Assembly (NCBI GenBank): GCA_936450465.1
Contig: OW388291.1
Location: forward strand, 74,430,436-74,494,435
DNA: 64,000 bases
Source: Gibbula magus
Lineage: Eukaryota > Mollusca > Gastropoda > Trochida > Trochidae
Reading direction: 5' to 3'
The notes under the pieces: generated by a model
Told to the model about the DNA's origin: nothing
Database searches by the model: none
What the model saw: only the letters and a program-made list of their open reading frames with translations
Made by a program: the position numbers and the translations under genes
Shown: piece after piece, positions 47,601 through 59,294 of the stretch
Layout of the letters: every line of letters starts with the position of its first letter
Numbering within the stretch: the stretch's first letter is position 1

Positions 47601-50600
47601 ACTTTGTTACTGGGATATATGATTTACCATAGACATTTGCTGATTTGTCTTGCTGAGATTACTAATCAGATGGTTGTTTCACAAAATAAATATCACACTA
47701 AGGCTAACCATTGTACCATTCTTTAACATTTAACTAACGCTAAGTTTGTGGTTTTATGTAAAGGGCACCATGTATTTTAAGTCTTAATATACTGTAACAT
47801 ATTAACCCTACCGCAAATTAGAAATTACCAACTTAAACGTCAAAAGAAATACGATCCATTTAAATTGATATGTTTTTGCGTGGTTGTTGAAACTGTAACA
47901 CATTCTTAAAATAGAACTTGATAATTTTAAAATTGACTGGATTCTGTGTCTTCTCCAGAAAAAAGATTTGTGTTAGAAAATCTTGGGAAAAGTTCATGAG
48001 ATCTATGAAATATATCTCTGCTGAGTGTTAGATCTATGAACTATATCTGTGCTGAGTGTTAGATCTATGAAATATATCTCTGCTGAGTGTTAGATCTATG
48101 AAATATATCTCTGCTGAGTGTTAGATCTATGAAATATATCTCTGCTGAGTGTTAGTTCTATGAAATATATCTCTGCTGAGTGTTAGATCTAAGAAATATA
48201 TCTCTGCTGAGTGTTAGATCTATGAAATATATCTCTGCTGAGTGTTTTGATTAAGATAGACACCAGCATCAAATGTTATGAACAAAGTTTTTTTTTAAAT
48301 CAAGATGGATTTAGATGAGGGTATTCCACTGTAGACCATATTTTTTATTATTATTGTCAATATGTTCTCGAATGGCAGCTTAATATTAAAGCCTCTTATA
48401 CGAAAAAAATGGATAAACTGTGAATATAGATAATTCAAATAAAGCTGTCATTCGGAAGGTTGGTAGACTATAAACAAAATGGTGTATGGTTTTTCAATGG
48501 CGCAAGAATGAAAATCATGAATATATACATATTAGGGATGTCTTTTTACTTTTCGCTCTCGCGGAAATGAGTTATTCTCAGAAAAAATGGAATTCTTATG
48601 TATATTATCAAACATTTTATAATCAAATACAACCAATAGTACTGTATGCTTCAGAGATTTTGAGATTTATGATATGCGCATATTGCAAACATTTACCTTA
48701 ATGCTTGAAAGTTTTTCAAATGTCGGTCCAGAAACACCAAATACAGTTGTGTATGGCGAATGTTGCCGATGCCCATTGCATATCATCTCTGATGTTCGCA
48801 CCATAAATTGTTGAATTGGATGAAGAGACTGTCTACGCATGATAATGATTTACCTGTTGTTTACCTGGATGTTATGGGTCATAATACGCGTACGGAGCTT
48901 TTGAAATAAGACACCTGCTTTTCTCCCATGGATTTGGTTTTGTTTGACTATCACAATGTATAGGAACACATTGTTTTTAAAACTAGGGCCAGAGACATGT
49001 TCTACCAAAACTTGAATTCAACACTGAAATAAAAATACAAGCTACGATTTGTATAGAGAAAATAAAAGTCTGAAAATATGTTCTTGAGACTGTAGATTTC
49101 AAATATCGGAAAATCGCAGTTAAACTTCGATCGGGACTGCTACATTTAAGGATTAATGAATGTAGATGACAGAAGACTGATGACTTATTGAGAGTTTGCC
49201 CTGTCTGTAAGAACGAATCATTTTCCATTTTACAGCGAGCTAAGAAAAGTTTCACCACCGCAAAAATTGAATTGAAACATGCATGTGCATTTATTTAAAA
49301 TAGTATAACTACATGTACTTATAATCAATATGTGTTGAAAATTAAAGTCATTTTGTTTAATACACACATTCATAGGTGTAAAAAGCTAAATGAATCATTA
49401 TGTGATTGATTATATATGTCCATGTAATCTAAGTCTTGTAATTTGTAAACATATTGCATTCTTTATTATATGTGAATTGTGTATCCCTGTATTTGGACCC
49501 AGGGGCCTGTACACTTGAATAAAGATGATGATGATGATGATGATATACGATGTAGTATAAACGTGTATTGGGACTTGTTTTTAACGTGAGGGATCAATGT
49601 ACAAAGTACGAAACGAATCAATAGTTAAGAACTTATTCAGAACTAGAAAAGGAGTCAATACCCCACTCATTCCCAATGAATTAAATATAACTTTGTGTTG
49701 ACATGGTGCTTCTGACATTTTGAGATTAAAGGAATTCTATTTGATTGAAATTAATAAATATATTCATGTGGTTAATGGTTGACCTTATTTGTAGCTATGA
49801 GTAATCATTTTACACGATTGTTAAAAAGATTTCCCTTGCATAATGTTTATCTGACGATGTTATATTGCAGCCAAAGAAGTACATGATAAACGTCACCTGT
49901 CCCATTTATGCTGGTGCTCGTATCAATATTATCGGACAGATGAGGAACAGCTCAAGGTACGTGTGGTGCTCGGTTAAGAGCTGTTATCATTTAGAATAAA
50001 GTGTAATTCAATCTCAGGTAGAAGATATTGTTTATATGTACAAAATGGATCTCTTCTGGATGGATCTTATTACTCTATTACATTTTACAAGTAAAGGCCA
50101 AATGGGCCACACCCTAAAAGCCTATTTAGTCCTCTGGCAAATAGTTTTTGAAAATTTACATTTTGAACCTTATATACTGTAATGTAACATGATTTCGGTG
50201 TATCCTTGATTCTGATTGGTTGATTTACCATATATTAAATGACAATGAATACCCCCGAACTTATACATTATATTCACAAGATTCGGCCTGACGCAAACTT
50301 TGATTTTTCTATTTCTCTTAATATGTCCAATTTGACAGGTGTCATTGTCATTTTCTAATTTGTGTGTACCCGTATAAGTCATAAATAACTCTCAATATGA
50401 TTAAGTGTCAGGTAACTAAAATGTTTTTAACTAGTTGCATTTGTCCAAGTTTGACGCTTTCTTTCATGAAGCTGTGTTTACCGAATGCCGCTGCCATGAC
50501 ATGACGTCATAGTGATCCACCGTTTTGGCGTCACATGTGTTTCACCTTGATAACACGGCTATTGACTTTTGTGACTCATACACCTATCTTGGTGTGACTC

Positions 50601-53600
50601 TTCATAAGAATGGTACTTTCAAACTCGCTATTGAAAGCCTGAAAGGGCAAGCAATGCGCGCTTGGTTAAAAATCTGCCACAGCCTGACTCCCAACAACTC
50701 ACTTCCGCCCCGATGTCATCCTTCGTCTGTATCGGTGTCTCATATCACCAATCGCCACTTATGCATCAGAAGTTGGGGCAGCAATATATTTAATTCGATA
50801 TCAGATCCGTTTCAAAACTGGAGTAAGCTGGCTTGTAATACAATAACCATTAAAACAGCTAAATCAATTCTCGGAGTACCAAAGAGAACCAGTAATATCG
50901 GATGCCTAAAGCCCCTTTCACATGCACAAGTTTACTCCTGTGAGTATATTTACTTGTGGAGTATATATACTTACAGGAGTAAAAGTATTTTTACTTTGCA
51001 TTCACATGGGATTTTATCCAATGGGAGTATATCTTAAATTTGCATGCAATTCAGACATCTGATACCTGAATAGACAACTGGCATTTGAATGCATGGTCAT
51101 TTGTGAACAGACAGCATGAGCCATCTACTGATAGCCAAGAAAAGGCACGATTTCAAGTTTTTCCTTTGCGCCGGCCTTGTCCTTGGATGTTCCAAAGAAA
51201 GGGATGTGTGGTCAAGAAAGCGCTCACTGACATGGTGGGAGGATATCGTTGGCGGAACGTTTACAAGAAAAGAGTGGATAGAAAATTTCCGGATGACAGA
51301 GGAAACCTTTAACTTTCTTTGCGAAGAACTACAGCCATATTTACCTAACAGTGATGCATTTGTAAGAGAGCCACTCAATCTTAACCACAGAATTGCCATT
51401 GCAGTGTACTGGTTGGCCTGCAGCGCCGAATACCGTACTGTCGGGATTCTGTTTGGAGTTGGAGTCTCAACAGTGTGTAAGTGTGTTCACACAGTTTGCA
51501 CAGCTATTTCTGACTTTCTTCTACCGAACTTTGTTACATTTCCAACAGGTGACAATCTTCATGAAACCATCAACGGATTTGAGAAGGTATGGGGATTTCC
51601 GAACTGTGCTGGGGCTATTGATGGAACACATATTCCTATAATTGCACCGGCCGTTGCACATGGTGATTACCTAAATAGGAAAGGTTGGTACTCAATCATT
51701 CTTCAAGCCACCTGTGATTTTAAGTACATTATCACAGACATCAACATTGGGTGGCCAGGCCGGGTCCATGACGCCCGAGTTTTTGGAAACTTCTACAAAG
51801 GCGAAACTAATGATCTATTCCCTAATCTGCCGAAACAGCTTGTTTGCCAGGACAAGGTTATCAACATGCCCATTGTGCTTCTTGCCGATGCCGCATATCC
51901 TCTGAAGTCGTGGCTATTGAAGCCATTCACACATATCAACAACCTAACGGCAACACAGAGGATATATAATTACAGACACAGCAGGGCTCGCATGACTATC
52001 GAGAATACGTTCGGACGCCTAAAGGGAAGGTGGAGACGAATACAGAAGAGACTTGACACAGATGTATAGTTTGCCAGTACAATTGTCGCCGCTTGTGTCT
52101 TCCTTCACAATATCTGCGAGATGAAGCAGGAGCAGTATTTGGACGTTGGAGTTGATGCAGACGAGCCCGATGTGGTCAATGAGGACGAAGACGCCCCATG
52201 CGCAAACATGCTCCGTAATGATTTGGCAACATATTTTGCTAATGTTTGAGAAAAAGAGATGTAATTTGTCAATAACACTGATCAATAAAACAAGAAATTC
52301 TAATTGTATTATTTTATTAAATAAAAACTTTAACATGAAACCAATCAAAAGAAACATCCCCACCATTGTCCCAAATCTGATCTGGTGATAGATTGTTCAC
52401 CTCATGCTTAATAACTTTCGTGTTTGGTAATCTCCAAAACCAAGCTAATAAAGATTAAATCTTTCATTTGTCCGTCGGTTAAGCTTACTTGGGTTGTCAC
52501 TCATCTCTTAAGAAATCTCGTAGAGGTCCGTGTCCGCTTTATGAAATTAGAAAGCATGATAGTAAACCAGAAATTATGAAGTTCCAGTGGATTTTCTACA
52601 CGATTTTCTATTGGATTACTTCCGATCCTAGAAGAGTTACAACCTAAGTAAACATAACCAACGGAACGAATCAAAGATATGATTTAAATGAGTATATTTC
52701 CATTACATGAACTGAGGAATCGTCATTAAAAACAGTCTGTGGAAATCTGTTCCAAAAATAATCGGTTAAGATTTGGAAATACCCTTATTCCAGACACTTT
52801 TTTATGATAGTCATAAAAACATTCATCATGAAAAGTTTAATACGTTTTAGCATAAAAACAAATACAACAAAACAAACGTTGTCCGACCATGTTATTAACA
52901 ATCGGTAACTTTAAAGATCATAAAAAGAACGTCCACGATCATCAAAAGACACATTTGGCTGGAAACTGTCAGGGTTAGCAGTTGAAGCATGGTTGCCGCT
53001 GAAGCTATTTGAAGATTTGAACATGTTGCCTGTGGGTACAGCATTTACACGACCAAGGATCATGTTCATCATCTGAAACTGGTGTCTCCGCTCTTCCTGT
53101 CTCTCTTCTCTCTTCATTGCACGTTCTTCACGTCTCTGACGTTCTTCATATTCCAGTTTCTGTTTCTCTAGCTCTAATCTCTTCATTTCAATATCTGCCT
53201 TCTTTGTTTCCAGGTCAACGAGGGTGCCCTCAAGCTTGCTGTTGCTGTCATTGAAAGTTGACATAAGTGATCCAATCACAGTTTCTAGTTTAGTTTTACG
53301 TTTCTTCTTCTCAGCCTTCATCACAACACCACTTTCTTTCTTTTCATTTGTTATCTTGTCATCATTCGGTTTTACTGCCGGATCTGTCACATCAGTGTCA
53401 TCCTCGCTGTCATCTAGAGGTCGAAAAGTGTCGTCATTGTCAGCAGCAGCATCATGATCTTGATTCATATTATTGTCGCCATTAGCATCAACACCATCGC
53501 TGTGAGTGCGCCATGGATCCTCGTCGTCCTCGGAATATTCAGACACATCTTCTTTTTGTAGTCGCTTTCTCGTCATACTCTCAACAACTTTTAGTGGCGA

Positions 53601-56600
53601 AGTAGCTGGGCGATTACCAAGAAGTTCTGCAAGTTTTGGATAAAATTTGCACAACTTTCTTGCATTACCACTTGTTTTCAGTTTCTTATTACAGTCTCTG
53701 TAGTTCTTTCGAAGAGTGTGCATTCTTATTTTGCACTGTTGGCCACTTTTTTCATGACTGTTTTTGGCCATCTCATTTTCAATCATTGTATAAACAGATC
53801 CCTTGTGTTTCTTGGGGTCCTCGAGAAGCATCTCTATTTTCTTTTCACCCCAGATGGCAAGAAGACATTCTGTTTCTTCATCTGTCCACGATGCGCCACG
53901 TTTTGACCTTCTTTTGGCAGCCATTCTTAACTGTTTGAAGACAATTGTACCCTGTAAAAAATCAGACAGGTCATGTGACTGTCTGGTCTAATCAGTCAGG
54001 TCATGTGACTGTCTTGTCTAATCAGACATGTCATGTGCCTGTCTTGTCTAATTGAAGGAGGATACAAGGATTTGTTATTTTTAGACGTGTATCCATAACG
54101 TTTGCTCCGGGGAGTAAAAGGAAAAATGCGTTCACATGGCACAGTTTACTTATGGAGTAAATTTACTTAGGGAGTATAATACTTATACTAGACCCCCTGA
54201 GGTGGTGTAAATATACTTCAGGAGCAAAGATACACCCAGGAGTATACCCGTTCTCATGACACGTTTACTTACCGTAAGTAAATATACTTACAGGAGTAAA
54301 TATACTCACAGGAGTAAACTTGTGCATGTGAAAGGGGCTTTAGCGAGCTTGGACTCTACCCTCTATCTATAGAGATACTCTCTAATGTATTCAACTACTA
54401 CAAACGATTATTGCGAAAGGAATCAAGACAGACTTATATATGCTGCCCTACAAGAAGATAAGGGTCTTTCAAAATAATCCTGGGTCTCAACAATTGAACA
54501 ACGTCTTACAATATCATTCCCTTCATCAAACATTTACAGTATCTCAAGACAGCAATTCATGGGATGTTTAAAAACTGAATTTATTCAAATATACCTCAAG
54601 GAAACTGATCAACTACCATCTGATAAAGGAAAGAAATTACGCCTGCTTGGACATATTGAAGACTCGTTTGGCTACAAAGATTATTTAAACATTAAGAATA
54701 ATGACCACAGTCAAGTATTAACTAAGTTAAGACTTAGCGCTCACCAGCTTCAGATTGAGAGAGGAAGATATAACAACACCCCTGTAGACAAACGCCTCTG
54801 TCAACAGTGCAGTCAGGGTGTTACAGAAACGGAAGAACATTTCATATTTGAATGCCCAAATTATGCTCATTATCGCTCGAAACTAATTTCATCAACTAGT
54901 CTCGTGGGGGTCTCAAGGAAAGAGCTCCTCTCATCAATTCTAAACCCCAAGAGTAATCATGCTTCTATCACTTGTAAAATACTTTATGACATGTATTCAA
55001 TGAGATTAAGCCACATTGATTAATTATTGTACAATCTATAATGTGCATTGTTTGATATAATTGTCACACACTGAGATATATTAATGCTCTTGTATATATT
55101 TACTTAACATGTGTTAACTACTTTGTACACTGCCCACAATGGGTGTTTTATGTTCAATAAATATCTTGTATATTGTATCTTGTATGCTAGCGTCATTGTC
55201 ACAATGGGTTAGGGCAAATTTAAGAGTTTTGTTCCTAGGTATTTTACTGTGTTGAGGTCATAGATAAATGTTTATCGCCTTCTAAAAGGATCCGAGAATA
55301 TTGTAAAATGACCATAGTTGAGTGTAACTGTTTGGGTTTATGCGTAAATTGTTGCTAATGTACATATTACGCGGAGTATTTACATTTGTTTTCACCTGAC
55401 TACACCTCTTACAAAAATGAAAGAGTCGAATAGTCCTTTCCACTCAGAGATAGGTACGCAAAAAGAGAGTTCGCTTCAAACGCATAAAACTAATGGTCAT
55501 GTTACAATATCGATAAACAGAGGCGTTTGTAAAATTTCCGGGATTCATGGTTATTCAGCACCTGCAAATTTAGTTTAAAACCGACGGCGTTAGCCAGAGG
55601 TTTTAAACGCTGAAATTTGCAGAAATCCCGGAAATTTTACAGACGCAACTATTTATCTTATAATTGCCATGAGCTACAGAGTCAATGGCACATATCCTTT
55701 AAGAAAGGTTTCTTTCTACCCACACACACACACACTTATGTTACATATATAATTTATACTGCAGATTATGCAAAATGTCCTACACCCTACATAGCAGAGA
55801 CCTCCTGCACTCTCACTCCTTCCTTTGTGCGAAGCAGAAGATGAAGTGTCATTTGAAAATAAGCAGGAAAACAAATACATCTGTGTGGACGGAAATGCAA
55901 GACATCCGTGATTTTCAAATCAAAGAACACACATTAATATACATCTCTTTAGTAATTCTGGAGGGTAAAATTACGGTAAGTTTTTCTTGCTCCATTGTAA
56001 GCTATCACATACTTTATATAACTAAAATCATGTATAAAAAGAGATAAGATCCAATCTTACCAAGGCGGGCAAAGATATGCCGGGTACTAAAATTTGTATA
56101 ATGGTCATGGGGACTTTTTCTTAATATATTGATTTTATTTATTTCATTGATTCTCCCTTTCATGAATTGCTTAACTGTCCTTTGAACAATTTCGAGGATA
56201 CCTATTTCAAATCACATGTCGGAAAAACAAATCATGTTAAAAATATGTTTCTGAGACCGCATTACCAGTCTGATTAAAATCAACCGTTTTCCGAGGAATA
56301 AAAGTTGCAAAGTTTTGCATCTACTAGAATACGAATTTACATGACTGTATATCATTCGGAGGTTTACTCGGCAAACCGTCTGATAACAGTCGTACGCTCG
56401 AATGTTCTGACGCTATGCAGATAGCCAATCACAGAACATCAAAGAAAAGCATTCGGTCCGAGAGCTTAGTACTAAGTGACTCCCAACAGTAAAACTTTCG
56501 TCGGTTTCCGTATTATATAAAGAAAGTGTTAACCAATGATTCCGAATGCTTTCAAAACGATCATGATGTGATTGGTCCCCCATGTGACGTGCATGCATCT

Positions 56601-59070
56601 ATACGGGATCTTCTCTGACCTTGTGGAAAGGAATCTATAGAACCTGTTCGTATCCTAATAGATGCATTATTTTGCAAATTTTAGTCCTCGAAACAAGGTC
56701 GGTTTTTCACCAGACTACCGTATTTACAGTACTAAATGTGCAAGGCGAAGTAGCACGCAAGAGTCGCCAACTGAATTAACTATGACATCATTTATTGACG
56801 TAATTGCATTCCTATCTTGCATTGCAACTAATTTTACGTCACGTTTTACTAACGTTTCTCATTCTGCGACAACATTTACAATATAAACGAGTTTTTGTTA
56901 TTATGTTCGAAATCCTTTTTGGGAATAAAGTTCAATAATCACACACCAACTCGATGCTCGAAATTACGAATTTATCCCTCGTGAATTATGTTTAATATTA
57001 TGTCAAGTATTTGAAAAGGTGGTTCGAATCACCCTCTCCCCCTTACCCGCTACCGAAAAAGAATAAAGGTGCATGATGCATCCATTGTTTTTCTTAATAA
57101 GGTTTTGGGCTGAAATTAATAATTATTTCATATCAAAACATGATGATTAAGTGATAAAATAGATTTTAATCAAATAGAACTTGTAGGTTGGAAAATCTGA
57201 ACGTTTCACCCCCTTGAAATGTTGTCCTCCACCACTTGTCAAATTGACGCGACCATTTCTTGTGACTTCATAACTGATTAAGTTTATGACGTCATTGTAA
57301 TCGAACGTAAACCGGCTCGCTATCGGCTGATCACGGTCGTGCAGTTAGAGCGTACCTCTTGAAATCTGTAGATGTTTTCTTTAACAGAAACAAGCATGAT
57401 AAGGATCCGACCAGGTCATTTAAATTAGTACAAGAGTGTAATAAAAGCATGGCGAAGCAAGTCGGTAATTATAGTTTTGATGATCTACTCGTGGCAATGT
57501 TTGAAGCGACTCCGAACAACACACAGTCTCAGAGATCACGAACAACACACAGTCTCAGACATCACAAACAACACACAGTCTCAGAGATCACGAACAACAC
57601 ACAGTCTCAGACATCACGAACAACACACAGTCTCAGACATCACGAACAACACACAGTCTCAGACATCACAAACAACACACAGTCTCAGACATCACGAACA
57701 ACACAGTCTCAGACATCACGAACAACACACATTCTCAGACATCACGAACAACATACAGTCTCAGACATCACGAACAACACACAGTCTCTGAGATCACGAA
57801 CAACACACAGTCTCAGACATCACAAACAACACACAGTCTCAGAGATCACGAACAACACACAGTCTCAGACATCACAAACAACACACAGTCTCAGACATCA
57901 CGAACAACACAGTCTCAGACATCACGAACAACACACAGTCTCAGAGACCACGAACAACACACAGTCTCAGACATCACAAACAACACACAGTCTCAGACAT
58001 CACGAACAACACAGTCTCAGACATCACGAACAACACACATTCTCAGACATCACGAACAACACACAGTCTCAGACATCACGAACAACACACAGTCTCTGAG
58101 ATCACGAACAACACACAGTCTCAGACATCACGAACAACACACAGTCTCAGAGATCACGAACTTCACACAGTCTCAGACATCACAAACAACACACAGTCTC
58201 AGACATCACGAACAACACAGTCTCAGACATCACGAACAACACACAGTCTCAGAGACCACGAACAACACACAGTCTCAGAGACCACGAACAACACACAGTC
58301 TCAGAGACCACGAACAACACACAGTCTCAGAGATCACGAACAACACACAGTCTCAGAGACCACGAACAACACACAGTCTCAGAGATCACGAACAACACAC
58401 AGTCTCAGAGATCACGAACAACACACAGTCTCAGACATCACGAACAACACACAGTCTCAGAGATCACGAACAACACACTGGCTCAGAGACATCGAACAAC
58501 ACACAGTCTCAGAGATCACGAACAACACACAGTCTCAGAGATCACGAACAACACACAGGCTCAGAGATCACGTTGACTCCTGTCGTGATCAGCTACTGAA
58601 GTTTCATTGTTTAAAACATCTGTCCAAATTTCATTAGAATTATTTCCCAAACAGATACACAGATTGAAACTTGATGGAAACCGCAAAGCGAAGACTTACG
58701 CATGTTCAATGCCATAATTTGAACTAAAATGTTACGTCATCATGTATTCAAATCGGTTTTCACAAAAATCTTGTTCGAACCTCCGTTCGACAATAAAATG
58801 AACCAATCAAAAAGAAGGATTTCAAAATGTCATTGTAAAATAAACATTATCAACCCAACTTTGTATTTGTGTATGTTGAAATCAAGTGTCCAAAAGAACG
58901 TTTTACTAATTGACGCGCGTCAATCGTGGTACATTGTCCGGTTTTCGATCAGAAACCACTTTTACCTTTATAGCATCACTATACCAAGTCGACTGTCATA
59001 AAAATGGTAATTTCTTAGCAACAGCCAGTACTCAATAAAATAACACTAATTATAACGTTTGGCATATTTG

Positions 59071-59110
<40 letters not shown>

Positions 59111-59294
59111 GCTTTTAAGCTAGGCACTATCAAACAGAGTTGCACACTTGACATTGACAATATATTTTTTACCGTTACAGGTTATGCTAAGTTCGAAGAT
59201 CATTACAAGATACAGTGTTTCAAAGAAGATCGAAATCAAAAGCATATCACTCAACAGTGACTTGCGAGAACAGATGGTCGTGGTCTACTATTAA
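41337..59294 (+). CDS. G1B: secreted PAN-CCP-galectin-like protein, copy B
   Basis: Exons 41337-41634, 46147-46349, 49871-49956, 55765-55975, 59181-59294. The total is 912 nt, 303 residues, open throughout. Same modules and phases as G1A. It keeps the first CCP cysteine (KCGAANVENALAEK...) lost in G1A, so it looks like the better-preserved copy. PAN differs from A at several residues (for example SDKCF for SDKCC, YIKC for YIKS). The intron between exons a and b has grown to 5.8 kb by the nested LINE/Harbinger insertion but its splice sites are intact. Secretion is supported by the leader MFMTKPQTFLICIVLLISIY. Function unknown; ligand recognition is inferred from modules. Confidence 0.75.
42770..43215. 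repeat. Three tandem units of ~165-bp dispersed repeat, copy B
   Basis: Same three units as 6290-6725, starting near 42775, 42950 and 43095. Confidence 0.55.
43305..44224. mobile_element. 920-bp insert unique to copy B, with GC-rich hairpin
   Basis: Copy A reads 'gattagta|tacgttg' without interruption; copy B has 920 bp between these words. The insert opens with a large hairpin (43311-43447: GATCAAAACC...GGCTTTGTTTGTGGAGTATG and complement). It then has two units of 'gctaaatrcgcgggaagcacatccgc' (about 43541-43595), a B-box-like GGGTTCGAAACCAGG (43914), and three ~25-bp units of 'attcytnnagaaagccctgg' (44086-44150). GC content is visibly higher than the surroundings. Family not recognised. 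Confidence 0.65.
44225..44362. repeat. Hairpin in fold-back element, copy B
   Basis: GGTCTCATGTACCATCTTTG and CATGAGACCGTTTTACCCTC pair closely; counterpart of 6827-6962. Confidence 0.6.
46147..46349 (+). CDS. G1B exon 2: Sushi/CCP-like module
   Basis: Acceptor CTTCCAG, 203 nt. C-G-A-A start, YKCQYGYTRC, GGQWTEPPALC, ending WSEF|GTAAGT. The usual third CCP Cys (before G-x-W) is replaced; an extra Cys sits at TRC. Confidence 0.75.
46832..47530. repeat. ~360-bp AGGTCA-rich repeat dimer, copy B
   Basis: Counterpart of 9418-10110, with the same two diverged units and TCAAGGTCA motifs. Confidence 0.55.
48000..48247 (+). repeat. 31-bp minisatellite, 8 units (copy B)
   Basis: 248 bp, exactly 8 x 31, same unit as 10595-11090 and half its length. 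One unit carries ACTATATCTGT in place of AATATATCTCT. Confidence 0.95.
48470..49545 (+). mobile_element. Old LINE 3' fragment with (GAT)7 tail, copy B
   Basis: Counterpart of 11305-12366; QIQPIVLYASEI is still readable, 3' AATAAA joined to seven GAT units (49524-49544) against eleven in copy A. Confidence 0.65.
49871..49956 (+). CDS. G1B exon 3 (exon a)
   Basis: Same 86 nt as copy A with one changed codon near the end (NSS for NST), donor GTACGT. Confidence 0.73.
50536..50909 (+). pseudogene. LINE ORF2 fragment (left of Harbinger)
   Basis: Open from the insertion point to the Harbinger end: FCDSYTYLGVTLHKNG, QAMRAWLKICHSL, RSWGSNIFN..., SILGVPKRTSNIGCL. This is the post-catalytic region of a LINE reverse transcriptase; catalytic motifs are missing (5' truncation). 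Confidence 0.72.
51116..52249 (+). pseudogene. Harbinger transposase with one nonsense codon
   Basis: From ATG 51116 the frame runs 317 codons to TAG (52067-52069) and then stays open, still family-like (FASTIVAACVFLHNICE), to TGA 52247-52249, 377 codons in all. DDE-type nuclease marks are GAIDGTHIPI (D169), HDARVF (D219), LLADAAYP (D258) and IENTFGRLKGRW (E296), preceded by an N-terminal helix-turn-helix-like region around residues 88-135. Function: excision and integration of the element, acting in the nucleus with the Myb-like partner. The in-frame TAG removes the last ~60 residues; otherwise it is intact, so inactivation is recent. If the stop is read through or the C-tail is not needed, it could still work. 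Confidence 0.88.
52911..53924 (-). CDS. Harbinger-associated MADF/Myb-SANT-like DNA-binding protein
   Basis: 337 residues, intact. The N-terminus is basic (MAAKRRSKRGASWTDEETEC), opening a trihelix/MADF-type domain with Trp13 and the pattern W-T-x-E-E-T-x-x-L-L-x-I-W to about residue 105. The middle (about 130-190) is acidic, rich in Asp/Glu. It is followed by a lysine-rich patch and a long charged coiled-coil (about 225-285: EMKRLELEKQKLEYEERQRR and on). In this superfamily the Myb-like protein carries the transposase into the nucleus and helps it bind the ends. It is convergent with the transposase, as in other two-gene Harbinger elements, and transcribed opposite to G1B. Confidence 0.88.
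   Translation of the reverse strand: MAAKRRSKRGASWTDEETECLLAIWGEKKIEMLLEDPKKHKGSVYTMIENEMAKNSHEKSGQQCKIRMHTLRKNYRDCNKKLKTSGNARKLCKFYPKLAELLGNRPATSPLKVVESMTRKRLQKEDVSEYSEDDEDPWRTHSDGVDANGDNNMNQDHDAAADNDDTFRPLDDSEDDTDVTDPAVKPNDDKITNEKKESGVVMKAEKKKRKTKLETVIGSLMSTFNDSNSKLEGTLVDLETKKADIEMKRLELEKQKLEYEERQRREERAMKREERQEERRHQFQMMNMILGRVNAVPTGNMFKSSNSFSGNHASTANPDSFQPNVSFDDRGRSFYDL
54559..55023 (+). pseudogene. LINE ORF2 C-terminus (right of Harbinger)
   Basis: 154 codons: GHIEDSFGYKDYLNIKNND, then the zinc-knuckle tail LCQQCSQG...HFIFECPNYAHYRSKL typical of the C-terminus of several LINE clades, ending at TAA 55021-55023. Its N-terminal continuation lies left of the Harbinger element. Confidence 0.75.
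55524..55650. repeat. Hairpin upstream of exon b, copy B
   Basis: Counterpart of 13705-13832, again about 115 bp before the exon b acceptor; the outer arms pair slightly better (GCGTTTGTAAAATTTCCGGG with its complement). Confidence 0.6.
55765..55975 (+). CDS. G1B exon 4 (exon b)
   Basis: 211 nt, acceptor ACTGCAG, donor ACG|GTAAGT, differing from copy A by few bases (LCKM for LCNM). Confidence 0.7.
57516..58571 (+). repeat. 26-bp minisatellite, ~40 units (copy B)
   Basis: Same unit as 15733-16510, longer by roughly ten units and with different order of GAGATC/GACATC/GAGACC variants. Open in all three frames over most of its length. Confidence 0.9.
59072..59108. repeat. Poly-C run of 37
   Basis: Copy A has only six C at the same place (17009-17014). 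It lies about 70 bp upstream of the G1B terminal-exon acceptor. Could be true expansion or a sequencing/assembly artefact. Confidence 0.9.
59181..59294 (+). CDS. G1B exon 5 (exon c, terminal)
   Basis: 114 nt, acceptor CCGTTACAG, stop TAA 59292-59294, protein identical or nearly so to copy A. Confidence 0.72.
   Translation, partial: VMLSSKIITRYSVSKKIEIKSISLNSDLREQMVVVYY

Larger units (their letters stand above)
50910..54339. mobile_element. PIF/Harbinger DNA transposon (3.43 kb, two genes)
   Basis: Terminal inverted repeats of about 45 bp at 50910-50954 and 54295-54339, outermost AGCCCCTTTCACATGCACAA. Flanking bases are TAA on the left and TTA on the right; TTA restores the LINE reading frame (G-C-L-S-E-L-G), so the target duplication was probably TTA with one later change. 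It carries convergent transposase and MADF/Myb-like genes, the normal set for this superfamily. Subterminal regions hold repeated GGAGTA-type motifs, and 53963-54052 has three ~30-bp tandem units (tcagtcaggtcatgtgactgtcttgtctaa). Confidence 0.92.
50536..55183 (+). mobile_element. 5'-truncated LINE fragment inserted in G1B intron, split by a Harbinger element
   Basis: Copy A gives the empty site (CGTCACA|ATGCTAGC), so the insert is exactly defined, without an obvious target duplication. The outer parts (50536-50909 and 54340-55183) encode the C-terminal part of a LINE ORF2: DSYTYLGVTLHKNGTF at the left, and ELGLYPLSIEIL...LCQQCSQGVTETEEHFIFEC (zinc knuckle) at the right. The end has AATAAA and a TTGTATCTTGT-type tail. 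A frame break occurs near 54450. The orientation is the same as G1B. Confidence 0.82.

Noticed and set aside
53224..53457. Plus-strand open frames at 53224-53991
   Set aside because: Antisense shadows of the intact minus-strand MADF/Myb-like gene.
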